Assembly: GCA_944363685.1 (NCBI GenBank)
Contig: CALVUV010000060.1
Coordinates: forward strand, 1 to 7,724
DNA from: an uncultured Bacilli bacterium
Lineage (GTDB): Bacteria; Bacillota_I; Bacilli_A; RF39; UBA660
Reading direction: 5' to 3'
DNA length: 7,724 nt
Shown here: piece after piece, positions 1-5,186 of the stretch
Position numbering within the stretch: position 1 is the first letter of the stretch
How the letters are laid out: each line of letters begins with the position of its first letter
The notes under the pieces: generated by a model
Databases searched by the model: none
Told to the model about the DNA's origin: nothing
Seen by the model: only the letters and a program-made list of their open reading frames with translations
Position numbers and translations under genes: made by a program

Positions 1-802
1 CAGTCACTATTAACTTTATTATATCTATAGCATCTTCTCTTTTCGAAACAGCTTCAGATCTTGCTACTTCACTACCATATTTTGCTTGATACTCTTCCTT
101 CGCAGTCGCTATTAAATTTATTATATCTATGGCATCTTCTCTTTTCGAAACAGCTTCAGATCTTGCTACTTCACTACCATATTTTGCTTGATACTCTTCC
201 TTAGCATTTACTATCAAATCTAAAATTTCTCTATAATCATCTCTTGCTAAAACACCTTTATTAATTGCTACGTAACTTCCATATTTTGCTTGGTACTCTT
301 CCTTCGCATTTACTATTAAATCTAAAATTTCTCTATAATCATCTCTTGCTATAACACCTTTATTAATTGCTACGTGACTCCCATATAATATTTGATAGTC
401 ATCCCTTGTAGTTAGCATTAACTTTATTATATCTACAGCATCTTTTCTTTTCAAAACATCATCAGTTCTTGCTACATTAATTGTATGAAACATTTGATAG
501 TCTTTTCCCTTTGCTATTAAACCTATTATATCTAAAGCATCATCTCTTTCTAAAATAACTTTATCTCTTGCTATTTCACTTCCGTATTTTGCTTGATGAT
601 ATTTCTTTGCATTTACTATTAAACTAACTATATCTTTATAAACTGCACTTTTTAATACTTCTTCATCTACTGCTACCATACTTCCATATTTTGCTTGATA
701 GTCTGCTTTAGCATTTAATATTAAACGTATTATTTTCATAGAATCTTTTCTTTTCAAAACAGCTTTATTTGTTGCAACTATACACCCATATTTTGCCTGA
801 TA
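1..802 (-). repeat. 102-bp coding tandem repeat array (8 visible units)
   Basis: Units read on the minus strand run 802-701, 700-599, 598-500 (one codon short), 499-398, 397-296, 295-194, 193-92 and 91-1 (partial). The period is 102 bases, which keeps the reading frame. Bases 30-100 match bases 132-202 exactly, and the segment starting near 205 matches the one starting near 307 with few differences for most of its length. Units nearer the N-terminus of the protein (higher coordinates) are more diverged. The array continues beyond the left edge. It is coding sequence, not a CRISPR or an intergenic repeat. Confidence 0.93.
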
Positions 803-1045
803 ATCTACTAATTCTTTTGTTTTAAAATAATTTATTATTTTTTCTCTATACTTATTATTATCATCCATAAAATCCTTATTTGAATATAAATATATTAAGC
901 TTATTCTTTTATTTATATCTTTTTCTTTTATAATATCTTTAAAAGTACTTTCATTTCCACTTAATAATACATCAAAATTAATTCTATCAATTTCAATTTT
1001 CCACTTTTTTACATATTCTTTAATTATTTTTAATACTTCTAGCAT
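1..1045 (-). CDS. 34-residue tandem-repeat protein, 3' end cut off by the window edge
   Basis: I do not recognise this family. The frame is open from ATG at 1045 to the left edge (348 codons seen, no stop), so the C-terminus is missing. The start is supported by AAAGGAG about 10 bases upstream and by a promoter at 1072-1099. Residues 1-81 are a non-repeated, Lys-rich, probably helical region beginning MLEVLKIIKEYVKKW. From residue 82 there are eight consecutive units with rough consensus YQAKYGSxVA....V.KRxDa.dII.LI..AKee; seven are 34 residues, the third is 33. Each unit looks like two short helices, so the protein is probably an alpha-solenoid used for binding; this is inference. Unit positions 8 and 11-14 vary most, while YQAKYG, VA and the DII-LI core are kept. 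No signal peptide or membrane segment is visible. Units 5/6 and 7/8 are nearly identical pairs, indicating recent duplication. Confidence 0.85.
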   Translation of the reverse strand, partial: MLEVLKIIKEYVKKWKIEIDRINFDVLLSGNESTFKDIIKEKDINKRISLIYLYSNKDFMDDNNKYREKIINYFKTKELVDYQAKYGCIVATNKAVLKRKDSMKIIRLILNAKADYQAKYGSMVAVDEEVLKSAVYKDIVSLIVNAKKYHQAKYGSEIARDKVILERDDALDIIGLIAKGKDYQMFHTINVARTDDVLKRKDAVDIIKLMLTTRDDYQILYGSHVAINKGVIARDDYREILDLIVNAKEEYQAKYGSYVAINKGVLARDDYREILDLIVNAKEEYQAKYGSEVARSEAVSKREDAIDIINLIATAKEEYQAKYGSEVARSEAVSKREDAIDIIKLIVT

Positions 1046-1071
1046 AATTATCAGACTCCTTTTGTCTAATT

Positions 1072-1099
1072 ATTATACATAAATAATTATCTTTGTAAA
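1072..1099 (-). promoter_or_regulatory. sigma-A-type promoter of the repeat-protein gene
   Basis: On the minus strand a TTTACA -35 box (1099-1094) is followed after 16 bases by a perfect TATAAT -10 box (1077-1072). Transcription should begin near 1065, leaving a leader of about 20 bases that holds the AAAGGAG ribosome binding site. The -35 box begins directly after the terminator of the upstream gene, so the repeat gene is probably an independent unit. Confidence 0.65.
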
Positions 1100-1100
1100 G

Positions 1101-1125
1101 AAAAAAATAGAGATAACTCTATTTT
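1101..1125 (-). terminator. Rho-independent terminator of the EIIB-like gene
   Basis: A perfect 9-bp stem (1104-1112 with 1117-1125) around a 4-base loop is followed on the minus strand by a run of T. The stem is AT-rich and includes the TAG stop codon of the EIIB-like gene, so it is a weak but well-placed terminator. Confidence 0.6.
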
Positions 1126-1424
1126 AATTCATCAATATATTTCTTTAGTTGTTTAGATTCAGGTCCTAATATTATCTTTAGTTGATTATCAATTTCAACT
1201 ACTCCTTTAGCACCTAATTTCATTATTGCATCTTTATCTGCTTTTTTAATATCTTTTAATGTTACTATAAATCTTGACATCTTAGTTTCAGTTTGAATAA
1301 TATTATCTTTTCCTCCTAAATAAAGAACTAATTTATTAAGATCTATAGAAGCTGATTTTTTATTTGCTTTTAGTACTGCTAGTAAAATTATTAAAAGTAC
1401 TACTACAATAATTAAATATTCCAT
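1119..1424 (-). CDS. membrane-anchored PTS EIIB-like domain protein lacking the active-site Cys
   Basis: I take the start at ATG 1424 (101 residues), because GGGTGA lies just upstream and the longer frame to 1496 adds a segment unlike the rest and runs into the upstream regulatory region. Residues 3-18 are one hydrophobic membrane helix, followed by a Lys-rich linker. Residues 29-101 align with the EIIB domain of glucose-type PTS permeases: LGGKDNI (36-42), a conserved Arg (51), LGAKGVV and an ILGPESKQL segment near the end. In active EIIB the phosphate-accepting Cys stands three residues before that Arg (C-x-T-R). Here the sequence is KMSR, so Lys48 replaces the Cys and Ser the Thr. It therefore cannot phosphorylate sugar in the usual way, and no EIIC or EIIA is nearby. 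A regulatory or binding role in the membrane is inference. Confidence 0.72.
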   Translation of the reverse strand: MEYLIIVVVLLIILLAVLKANKKSASIDLNKLVLYLGGKDNIIQTETKMSRFIVTLKDIKKADKDAIMKLGAKGVVEIDNQLKIILGPESKQLKKYIDELK

Positions 1425-1493
1425 ATCTTCACCCATTACAAGTATACTATAATTTAATAAAAAATAAAAGTGGAAATTAAATCTATCTAAACA

Positions 1494-1502
1494 CATAAAC
1501 TA
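1494..1502 (+). promoter_or_regulatory. candidate sigma-K-like -10 element before the coat operon
   Basis: CATAAACTA fits the mother-cell sigma-K -10 consensus CATANNNTA (B. subtilis) and also resembles the sigma-E -10. I see no clear AC motif at the -35 distance, so this is only half a promoter. A start near 1509 would put the inverted repeat at 1512-1557 at the very 5' end of the mRNA. Late sporulation control is what the coat genes downstream would lead one to expect. Confidence 0.3.
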
Positions 1503-1511
1503 ATATAGAGT

Positions 1512-1557
1512 TATAGGTTATTAACTACACAAAATAAAACTATTAGAATAACCTATA
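1512..1557 (+). repeat. 11-bp inverted repeat in the leader of the coat operon
   Basis: TATAGGTTATT at 1512-1522 is the exact reverse complement of AATAACCTATA at 1547-1557, with 24 bases between. It lies 29 bases before the first coat start codon and there is no T-tract after it, so it is not a terminator. It could be an operator (a dyad for a DNA-binding regulator) or an mRNA 5' hairpin. I cannot tell which. Confidence 0.6.
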
Positions 1558-1586
1558 TTAGATAATAGATAAGAGGTGGTGTTTTG

Positions 1587-1991
1587 ATGGAAAATAAAGA
1601 TAGTTGCTGTTTAGGAAAGTTACTAAAGGTTATAGATATATTACAAAAAAATACTAATAATAATGATTGTTTCGATGAATCTTGTACTAGACCTTATCTA
1701 GGAAGTATTCCTAATGTTATTTGTTTTAATACTAGACCAGTAACTTTTTATACTAAAGATGGTAGTTTATTTACTACTACTTATACATTAGATGGTAATA
1801 CTAATCAGTCTAGTGTATTTAGAGTAGAATCTGTTAATAACTGCTGTGTTAAGTGTCGTATTTTAAGACCTAATCCAGATACAAGTGATGTGACAAGGAA
1901 GTATCTATCTACTAATGAATTTATAACTATTAATCTAAATTGTATCTGTGTTGTTAGTTGTTTAGATGATATTATCATTGATAATTTATAA
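1587..1991 (+). CDS. CotZ/CotY-family spore coat protein (first copy)
   Basis: This is a Cys-rich spore coat protein of the CotZ/CotY/ExsY family, which in Bacillus builds the outermost coat layer (crust or exosporium base) by disulfide-linked self-assembly in the mother cell. The 134-residue product has 11 Cys. Family features seen: CC at 7-8, a Cys pair at 28/33, the FRVE motif at 78-81 followed by CC (86-87), Cys90 and ILRP (92-95), then INLNCIC (115-121) and the final VSC (123-125). I choose ATG 1587 rather than TTG 1584 because GAGGTGG then sits 7 bases upstream. It is shorter than B. subtilis CotZ, mainly at the ends. The second copy follows after 14 bases, so the two are very probably cotranscribed. 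Which paralogue (CotY, CotZ or ExsY) it matches cannot be decided here. Confidence 0.88.
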   Translation: MENKDSCCLGKLLKVIDILQKNTNNNDCFDESCTRPYLGSIPNVICFNTRPVTFYTKDGSLFTTTYTLDGNTNQSSVFRVESVNNCCVKCRILRPNPDTSDVTRKYLSTNEFITINLNCICVVSCLDDIIIDNL

Positions 1992-2005
1992 AAAGGAGGA
2001 TAAAT

Positions 2006-2407
2006 ATGTGTAATGATAAAAACTGTCTTAATGATATTTTAGAGACAATACTTTGTCTTCAAAATACTAAAGATAGTGATTGTGAAGTTAATGGATGTGA
2101 CAAACCTTTTTTAGGACCTACTCCTAATTTAATTTGTTACAATACAAGACCAATAAATTTTTATAACTGTGTAACTGGTAATCTTTGGTCTTTTCCATAT
2201 ACAATAGGAACTACTAATGGAACTTCAAGTGTCTTTAGATTAGAGAACTTAGAAGATAATTGTTGTACTTGTAGAGTTCTTGCATTAAATACAGATGATA
2301 CAAACAATTTAGAAACCTATGTTCCTACAAGTACTTTCTTTACTATTAATCTAGATTGTGTTTCTGCTATAAGGTGTTTGCCTGATACTTTTATAAGTGG
2401 TGTATAA
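2006..2407 (+). CDS. CotZ/CotY-family spore coat protein (second copy)
   Basis: This is a paralogue of the preceding gene with the same 133-134 residue architecture and 12 Cys. Shared landmarks are a Cys pair at 26/31, a PNLICYNTRP segment (40-49; PNVICFNTRP in the first copy), FRLE at 77-80, CC at 86-87, Cys89, INLDC (114-118) and RCL near the end. It has an extra Cys2 and a lone Cys55 absent from the first copy, and lacks the Pro of the ILRP motif (VLAL instead). A perfect AAGGAGG lies 6 bases before the ATG, stronger than the site of gene one, which suggests high translation as expected for a structural coat protein. The pair probably co-assemble in the outer spore coat; this is inference from the family. 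Confidence 0.88.
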   Translation: MCNDKNCLNDILETILCLQNTKDSDCEVNGCDKPFLGPTPNLICYNTRPINFYNCVTGNLWSFPYTIGTTNGTSSVFRLENLEDNCCTCRVLALNTDDTNNLETYVPTSTFFTINLDCVSAIRCLPDTFISGV

Positions 2408-2436
2408 AAGTCCATCATTTCCTTGATGGACTTTTT
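2406..2436. terminator. bidirectional terminator between the coat operon and the CotO-like gene
   Basis: A perfect 12-bp stem (2406-2417 with 2424-2435) around a 6-base loop is followed by T on the plus strand and by TTTT on the minus strand. It begins at the stop codon of the second coat gene, and the TGA stop of the convergent gene (2417-2415) lies inside its stem. It therefore serves both transcription units. Confidence 0.88.
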
Positions 2437-2738
2437 ATATTTAAAGAAGTAATAGTAGATATAGGAATTACTTCATTATCTAAAGTTATAATAGAATCAT
2501 TTTTCTTTAATGCTAGATAGGTATCTATTTTTTTACCTGCAAATTCTATAGTTACAGGAACATTAAAAGCATATCCTTTAGTTTTAAATATCTTATCTAT
2601 TTTTTCTCCTATAGTAAGATCTTTTTTTATATTAACTTCTTTTACTTTATTTACATTACTTACTTTTTCATAATAGTATTTTTGATTATTATTTTTTATA
2701 CTATTATTAACTTTAAATATTGGTGGTAATTGTTTCAT
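2415..2738 (-). CDS. small basic protein, possible CotO-like spore coat protein
   Basis: The product has 107 residues, and AGGAGGAAT directly before ATG supports the start. Residues 1-38 are polar and rich in Asn, Lys and Tyr, with low complexity. Residues 39-103 look like a small beta-rich domain: TIGEKIDKIF, then VPVTIEFAGKKIDTYLALKK, then IIPTL-type strands ending VIPISTITSLNIK. That layout (a short helix, Pro-containing strand, hydrophobic strands, a final IP-x-x-x-I) resembles the C-terminal part of the CotO coat protein family, which is longer. In B. subtilis and B. anthracis cotO lies beside cotZ/cotY-type genes, as here. The similarity is judged by eye, so the assignment is tentative. 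It has no signal peptide or membrane helix. It ends in TGA inside the shared terminator. Confidence 0.45.
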   Translation of the reverse strand: MKQLPPIFKVNNSIKNNNQKYYYEKVSNVNKVKEVNIKKDLTIGEKIDKIFKTKGYAFNVPVTIEFAGKKIDTYLALKKNDSIITLDNEVIPISTITSLNIKSPSRK

Positions 2739-2791
2739 ATTATTCCTCCTAAAACATTTTATGTTTTTAACTAATAAATTTTACTATTTTC

Positions 2792-2800
2792 TGATATAAT
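2792..2800 (+). promoter_or_regulatory. extended -10 promoter of the SEDS gene
   Basis: TGATATAAT is a perfect TATAAT hexamer preceded by the TGn extension. No good -35 box is seen, which is normal for extended -10 promoters. Transcription would start near 2807, about 16 bases before the start codon, so the leader is little more than the AGGTGAT ribosome binding site. This is a vegetative (sigma-A) signature rather than a sporulation one. Confidence 0.6.
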
Positions 2801-2822
2801 ATTAATGACTTGAGGTGATTTA

Positions 2823-3950
2823 ATGCGAAAAAAGAATAAAATTGATTTAACTATTGTTATTCCTGTTATATTATTTGCTATTATTAGTATTTCTACTATA
2901 TATAGTGCAATGACTTATTCTTCTAGTGATTTAGGTAATATTGCTTTAAAACAGGGTATATGGTACTTAGTTGGTGTTGTTGTTATAATTATATTATTTA
3001 AATTAAAGAATGATTATCTTTATAGAAATGCTTGGGTATTTTATATTATATGTAATATTTTACTATTATCATTATTACTCTTTGCACCAGAGATTAATAA
3101 TAGTAAATGTTGGTTTGTTATTCCTTATGTAGGTAGTTTTCAACCTAGTGAATTTACTAAGATTAGTTTAATGTTATTACTTAGTGTTGTTATTTCTAAT
3201 TTTAGAGAGACTACTGATCATCCTAGTGTTAAGGAAGAATTTATATTTATATTAAAGACTTTAATAATTGTTTTAATTCCAAGTATTTTAACTTTCTTAG
3301 AACCTGATACTGGGTCTGTAATGATTTATTTTATAATATACTTTTGTATGATGTTTACATCTGGTATTAGGCTTAGATGGTTTGTAATTGGTGGTTCTAT
3401 TGTTGGTGTTATCTTATCTTTAGTTTTAGGATGTTATTTCTTAAATGAAGATTTATTTGTAAATATCTTTGGAACTGATTTATATTATAGATTTGATAGA
3501 ATATTAGATTGGCAAAATGGTAGTGGATTACAACTTGAAAATGCTTTAGCAGCGATAGGATCAGCAGGAGTATTTGGACATGGTTTTAATAATACACCAA
3601 TATATTTTCCAGAGTCATCTACTGATTTTATCTTTGCAGTCTTTGCTTCTAACTTTGGGTTATTTGGAGCGATTATCTTAATTGCCATTATTATTTTCTT
3701 TGATACAAGATTAATAAATATGGCTACTAAAAAGATAGCACCAAGAGATAAATTTGTTCTAGCAGGAATACTTGGAATGTTAATATTCCAACAAGTACAA
3801 AATATAGGAATGACTGTAGGACTATTACCTATTACAGGTATTACTTTACCTTTCATTAGTTATGGTGGTAGTAGTTTATTATCTTATTTAATCTTAGTAG
3901 GTATTGTTTTAAATATAAGTAATCAAAAAGAAAGAAGTTATAACATTTAA
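2823..3950 (+). CDS. FtsW/RodA/SpoVE-family (SEDS) peptidoglycan glycosyltransferase
   Basis: This is a polytopic membrane protein of 375 residues that polymerises lipid II into glycan strands, normally with a class B penicillin-binding protein. About ten hydrophobic helices are seen. Signature segments are W-x(7)-FQPSEFTKI (97-114), EPDTGS (160-165), the TDFIFAV loop (267-273) with Asp268 matching the essential SEDS Asp, and NIGMTVGLLPITGI (327-340) followed by LPFISYGGSS (342-351). The start is fixed by GAGGTGAT just upstream. EPD and NIGMT favour a RodA-like member. Odd points: the usual GAxRW before FQPSE is SKCW, and the conserved Glu pair after TDFIFAV (typically aEElG) is ASNFG. A SpoVE-type role in spore cortex is possible given the coat genes beside it, but its promoter looks vegetative. 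It converges on the next gene. Confidence 0.93.
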   Translation: MRKKNKIDLTIVIPVILFAIISISTIYSAMTYSSSDLGNIALKQGIWYLVGVVVIIILFKLKNDYLYRNAWVFYIICNILLLSLLLFAPEINNSKCWFVIPYVGSFQPSEFTKISLMLLLSVVISNFRETTDHPSVKEEFIFILKTLIIVLIPSILTFLEPDTGSVMIYFIIYFCMMFTSGIRLRWFVIGGSIVGVILSLVLGCYFLNEDLFVNIFGTDLYYRFDRILDWQNGSGLQLENALAAIGSAGVFGHGFNNTPIYFPESSTDFIFAVFASNFGLFGAIILIAIIIFFDTRLINMATKKIAPRDKFVLAGILGMLIFQQVQNIGMTVGLLPITGITLPFISYGGSSLLSYLILVGIVLNISNQKERSYNI

Positions 3951-3976
3951 AAAGTCGGTAATTAAACCGACTTTTT
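3949..3976. terminator. bidirectional terminator between the SEDS gene and the 380-residue gene
   Basis: The GTCGGT/ACCGAC stem (3954-3959 with 3966-3971) is extended by AAAAA/TTTTT on its outside (3949-3953 with 3972-3976), giving 11 bp around a 6-base loop. The flanking A and T runs make it work on both strands. It starts in the stop codon of the SEDS gene and ends one base from the stop codon of the convergent gene. Confidence 0.92.
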
Positions 3977-3977
3977 A

Positions 3978-5120
3978 TTATCTTTTAGACATCTCTTTAA
4001 TTTTAGCATTTATTATTTCACTAGGAGTTTGGAAATCCATTTTATTATAATAATATGCACAAAGTAAATTATATAATTCTTCATTTATTGTTTCATATTG
4101 TACAGCTGATATTTCTTTTGACATTAATTCATTTATTCCTACATTATTTTTACCTAAAATACTATTTAGTGAATTTTCTAAATTTTCTTCAGCTTTTAAT
4201 GTTTTAGCATAAGTAATAAATTCTTCTTGAGAAACATTTTTATTTTTACTCTTACTACACTTACTTTTAGTTCTATCACTTGACTTTGCATAAGCATAAG
4301 CAAGAGCATATAATTTTCTATCTAATACTTTTTTATTTCCTTCATCAGATAGTGAATTTAAATTTAAACTGTCGAAGACTTTAGTAATATAAATATTGTT
4401 TTTTTCTAAAATATCAGATAATATATCATCTAATTTTTTACCTTTAGACAATTCTTTTTTATAATAGTTAGATAAATTTATAAAATCTTTTAATTCTTTT
4501 ATTTCCGCTTTATGTTTTTGTTTTGAATATTCTTCATATAAATCATTTATTGTAAATACTGTATGCCAATCTCTTGACTTTGCCACAAAATTCATAAAAT
4601 CTAAGAGAATCTCTGCACAATCATTAATATCAAGTTTTTTATCTACATCTTCTTTACTTTCTTCTTGCATACTTTTAATAAAATTAGTAGCACCACCACC
4701 AAATATATAATTACTAAAAAGATTGGTTAATCTTGTTAAAAAAAGTTGAAAAACAAAATCTTTTCCATATAATTCATATTCTGGTAAATGCCATAAAGAA
4801 TCAGAATAATCTATACGATAATCACGATATTCATTAAAACCACCATTACGAGCTTTAAATAATACCTCATTTAATACATGGCCCCTTAAAAGTTTTCTAT
4901 AAATTTTAGAATCATATTTTTCAGATATATGTTTACTAGGATGATATTCTTCCTCAAAATAACCATAATTAAAATTATCTAAACTTATTGCATTCATATA
5001 TATGTTTTGAACCAAACAATCATCAATAGGCATAATTCCATCTTCTTTATAAAGTATAGGATCGATTCTACTTCCATATTCATGGTAATCAAACATTGCA
5101 AATTCTTCCATTTTTTTCAT
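3978..5120 (-). CDS. unrecognised 380-residue soluble protein
   Basis: I do not recognise a family. The start at 5120 is supported by GGAGG 7 bases upstream and by a full promoter. There is no signal peptide or membrane helix, so it is probably cytoplasmic. The N-terminal 130 residues are rich in Tyr, Asp, Glu and aromatic residues (MKKMEEFAMFDYHEYG, then YRDYRIDYSDSLWHLPEYE). Residues around 140-146 hold a short IFGGGAT loop. The remainder is Lys/Glu-rich and looks mainly helical, with a basic KSKCSKSKNKN stretch around 286-296 that may be a flexible linker between two helical parts. No catalytic motif, zinc site or HTH stands out. It follows the glycosyltransferase gene with no clear terminator between them but has its own strong promoter. 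Confidence 0.8.
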   Translation of the reverse strand: MKKMEEFAMFDYHEYGSRIDPILYKEDGIMPIDDCLVQNIYMNAISLDNFNYGYFEEEYHPSKHISEKYDSKIYRKLLRGHVLNEVLFKARNGGFNEYRDYRIDYSDSLWHLPEYELYGKDFVFQLFLTRLTNLFSNYIFGGGATNFIKSMQEESKEDVDKKLDINDCAEILLDFMNFVAKSRDWHTVFTINDLYEEYSKQKHKAEIKELKDFINLSNYYKKELSKGKKLDDILSDILEKNNIYITKVFDSLNLNSLSDEGNKKVLDRKLYALAYAYAKSSDRTKSKCSKSKNKNVSQEEFITYAKTLKAEENLENSLNSILGKNNVGINELMSKEISAVQYETINEELYNLLCAYYYNKMDFQTPSEIINAKIKEMSKR

Positions 5121-5153
5121 ATTACTTCCTCCATCACATTTAAAGTAATATTT

Positions 5154-5181
5154 ATTATAGTTATTATTATACGATTGTCAA
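5154..5181 (-). promoter_or_regulatory. full-consensus sigma-A promoter of the 380-residue gene
   Basis: On the minus strand a perfect TTGACA (5181-5176) and a perfect TATAAT (5159-5154) are separated by 16 bases. Transcription should start near 5147, giving a leader of about 27 bases. The -35 box begins 5 bases after the stop codon of the glycosyltransferase gene, so the intergenic space is used almost entirely by this promoter. Confidence 0.85.
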
Positions 5182-5186
5182 CTATT

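Noticed and set aside
1..408. Near-identical repeats at about 100-base spacing as a CRISPR array
   Set aside because: The whole unit repeats, not a short repeat with unique spacers, and the period of 102 bases keeps an open reading frame on the minus strand.
1..802. Assignment of the repeats to TALE-type DNA-binding repeats on the basis of the 34-residue length
   Set aside because: The length agrees, but the TALE framework (the residues around the base-specifying pair, then GGKQALE) cannot be aligned without gaps. Equal length alone is not evidence.
1425..1496. N-terminal extension of the EIIB-like gene to ATG 1496
   Set aside because: There is no ribosome binding site near that codon, the extension is unlike the family, and it overlaps the regulatory region before the coat operon.
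2755..2763. CATAAAATG on the minus strand as a sporulation -10 for the CotO-like gene
   Set aside because: The implied transcription start would fall inside the ribosome binding site of that gene, so it cannot be its promoter.
3485..3856. Minus-strand open frame of 123 codons inside the SEDS gene
   Set aside because: It lies entirely within a well-supported gene in the opposite direction, and its sequence is the antisense of conserved SEDS motifs.
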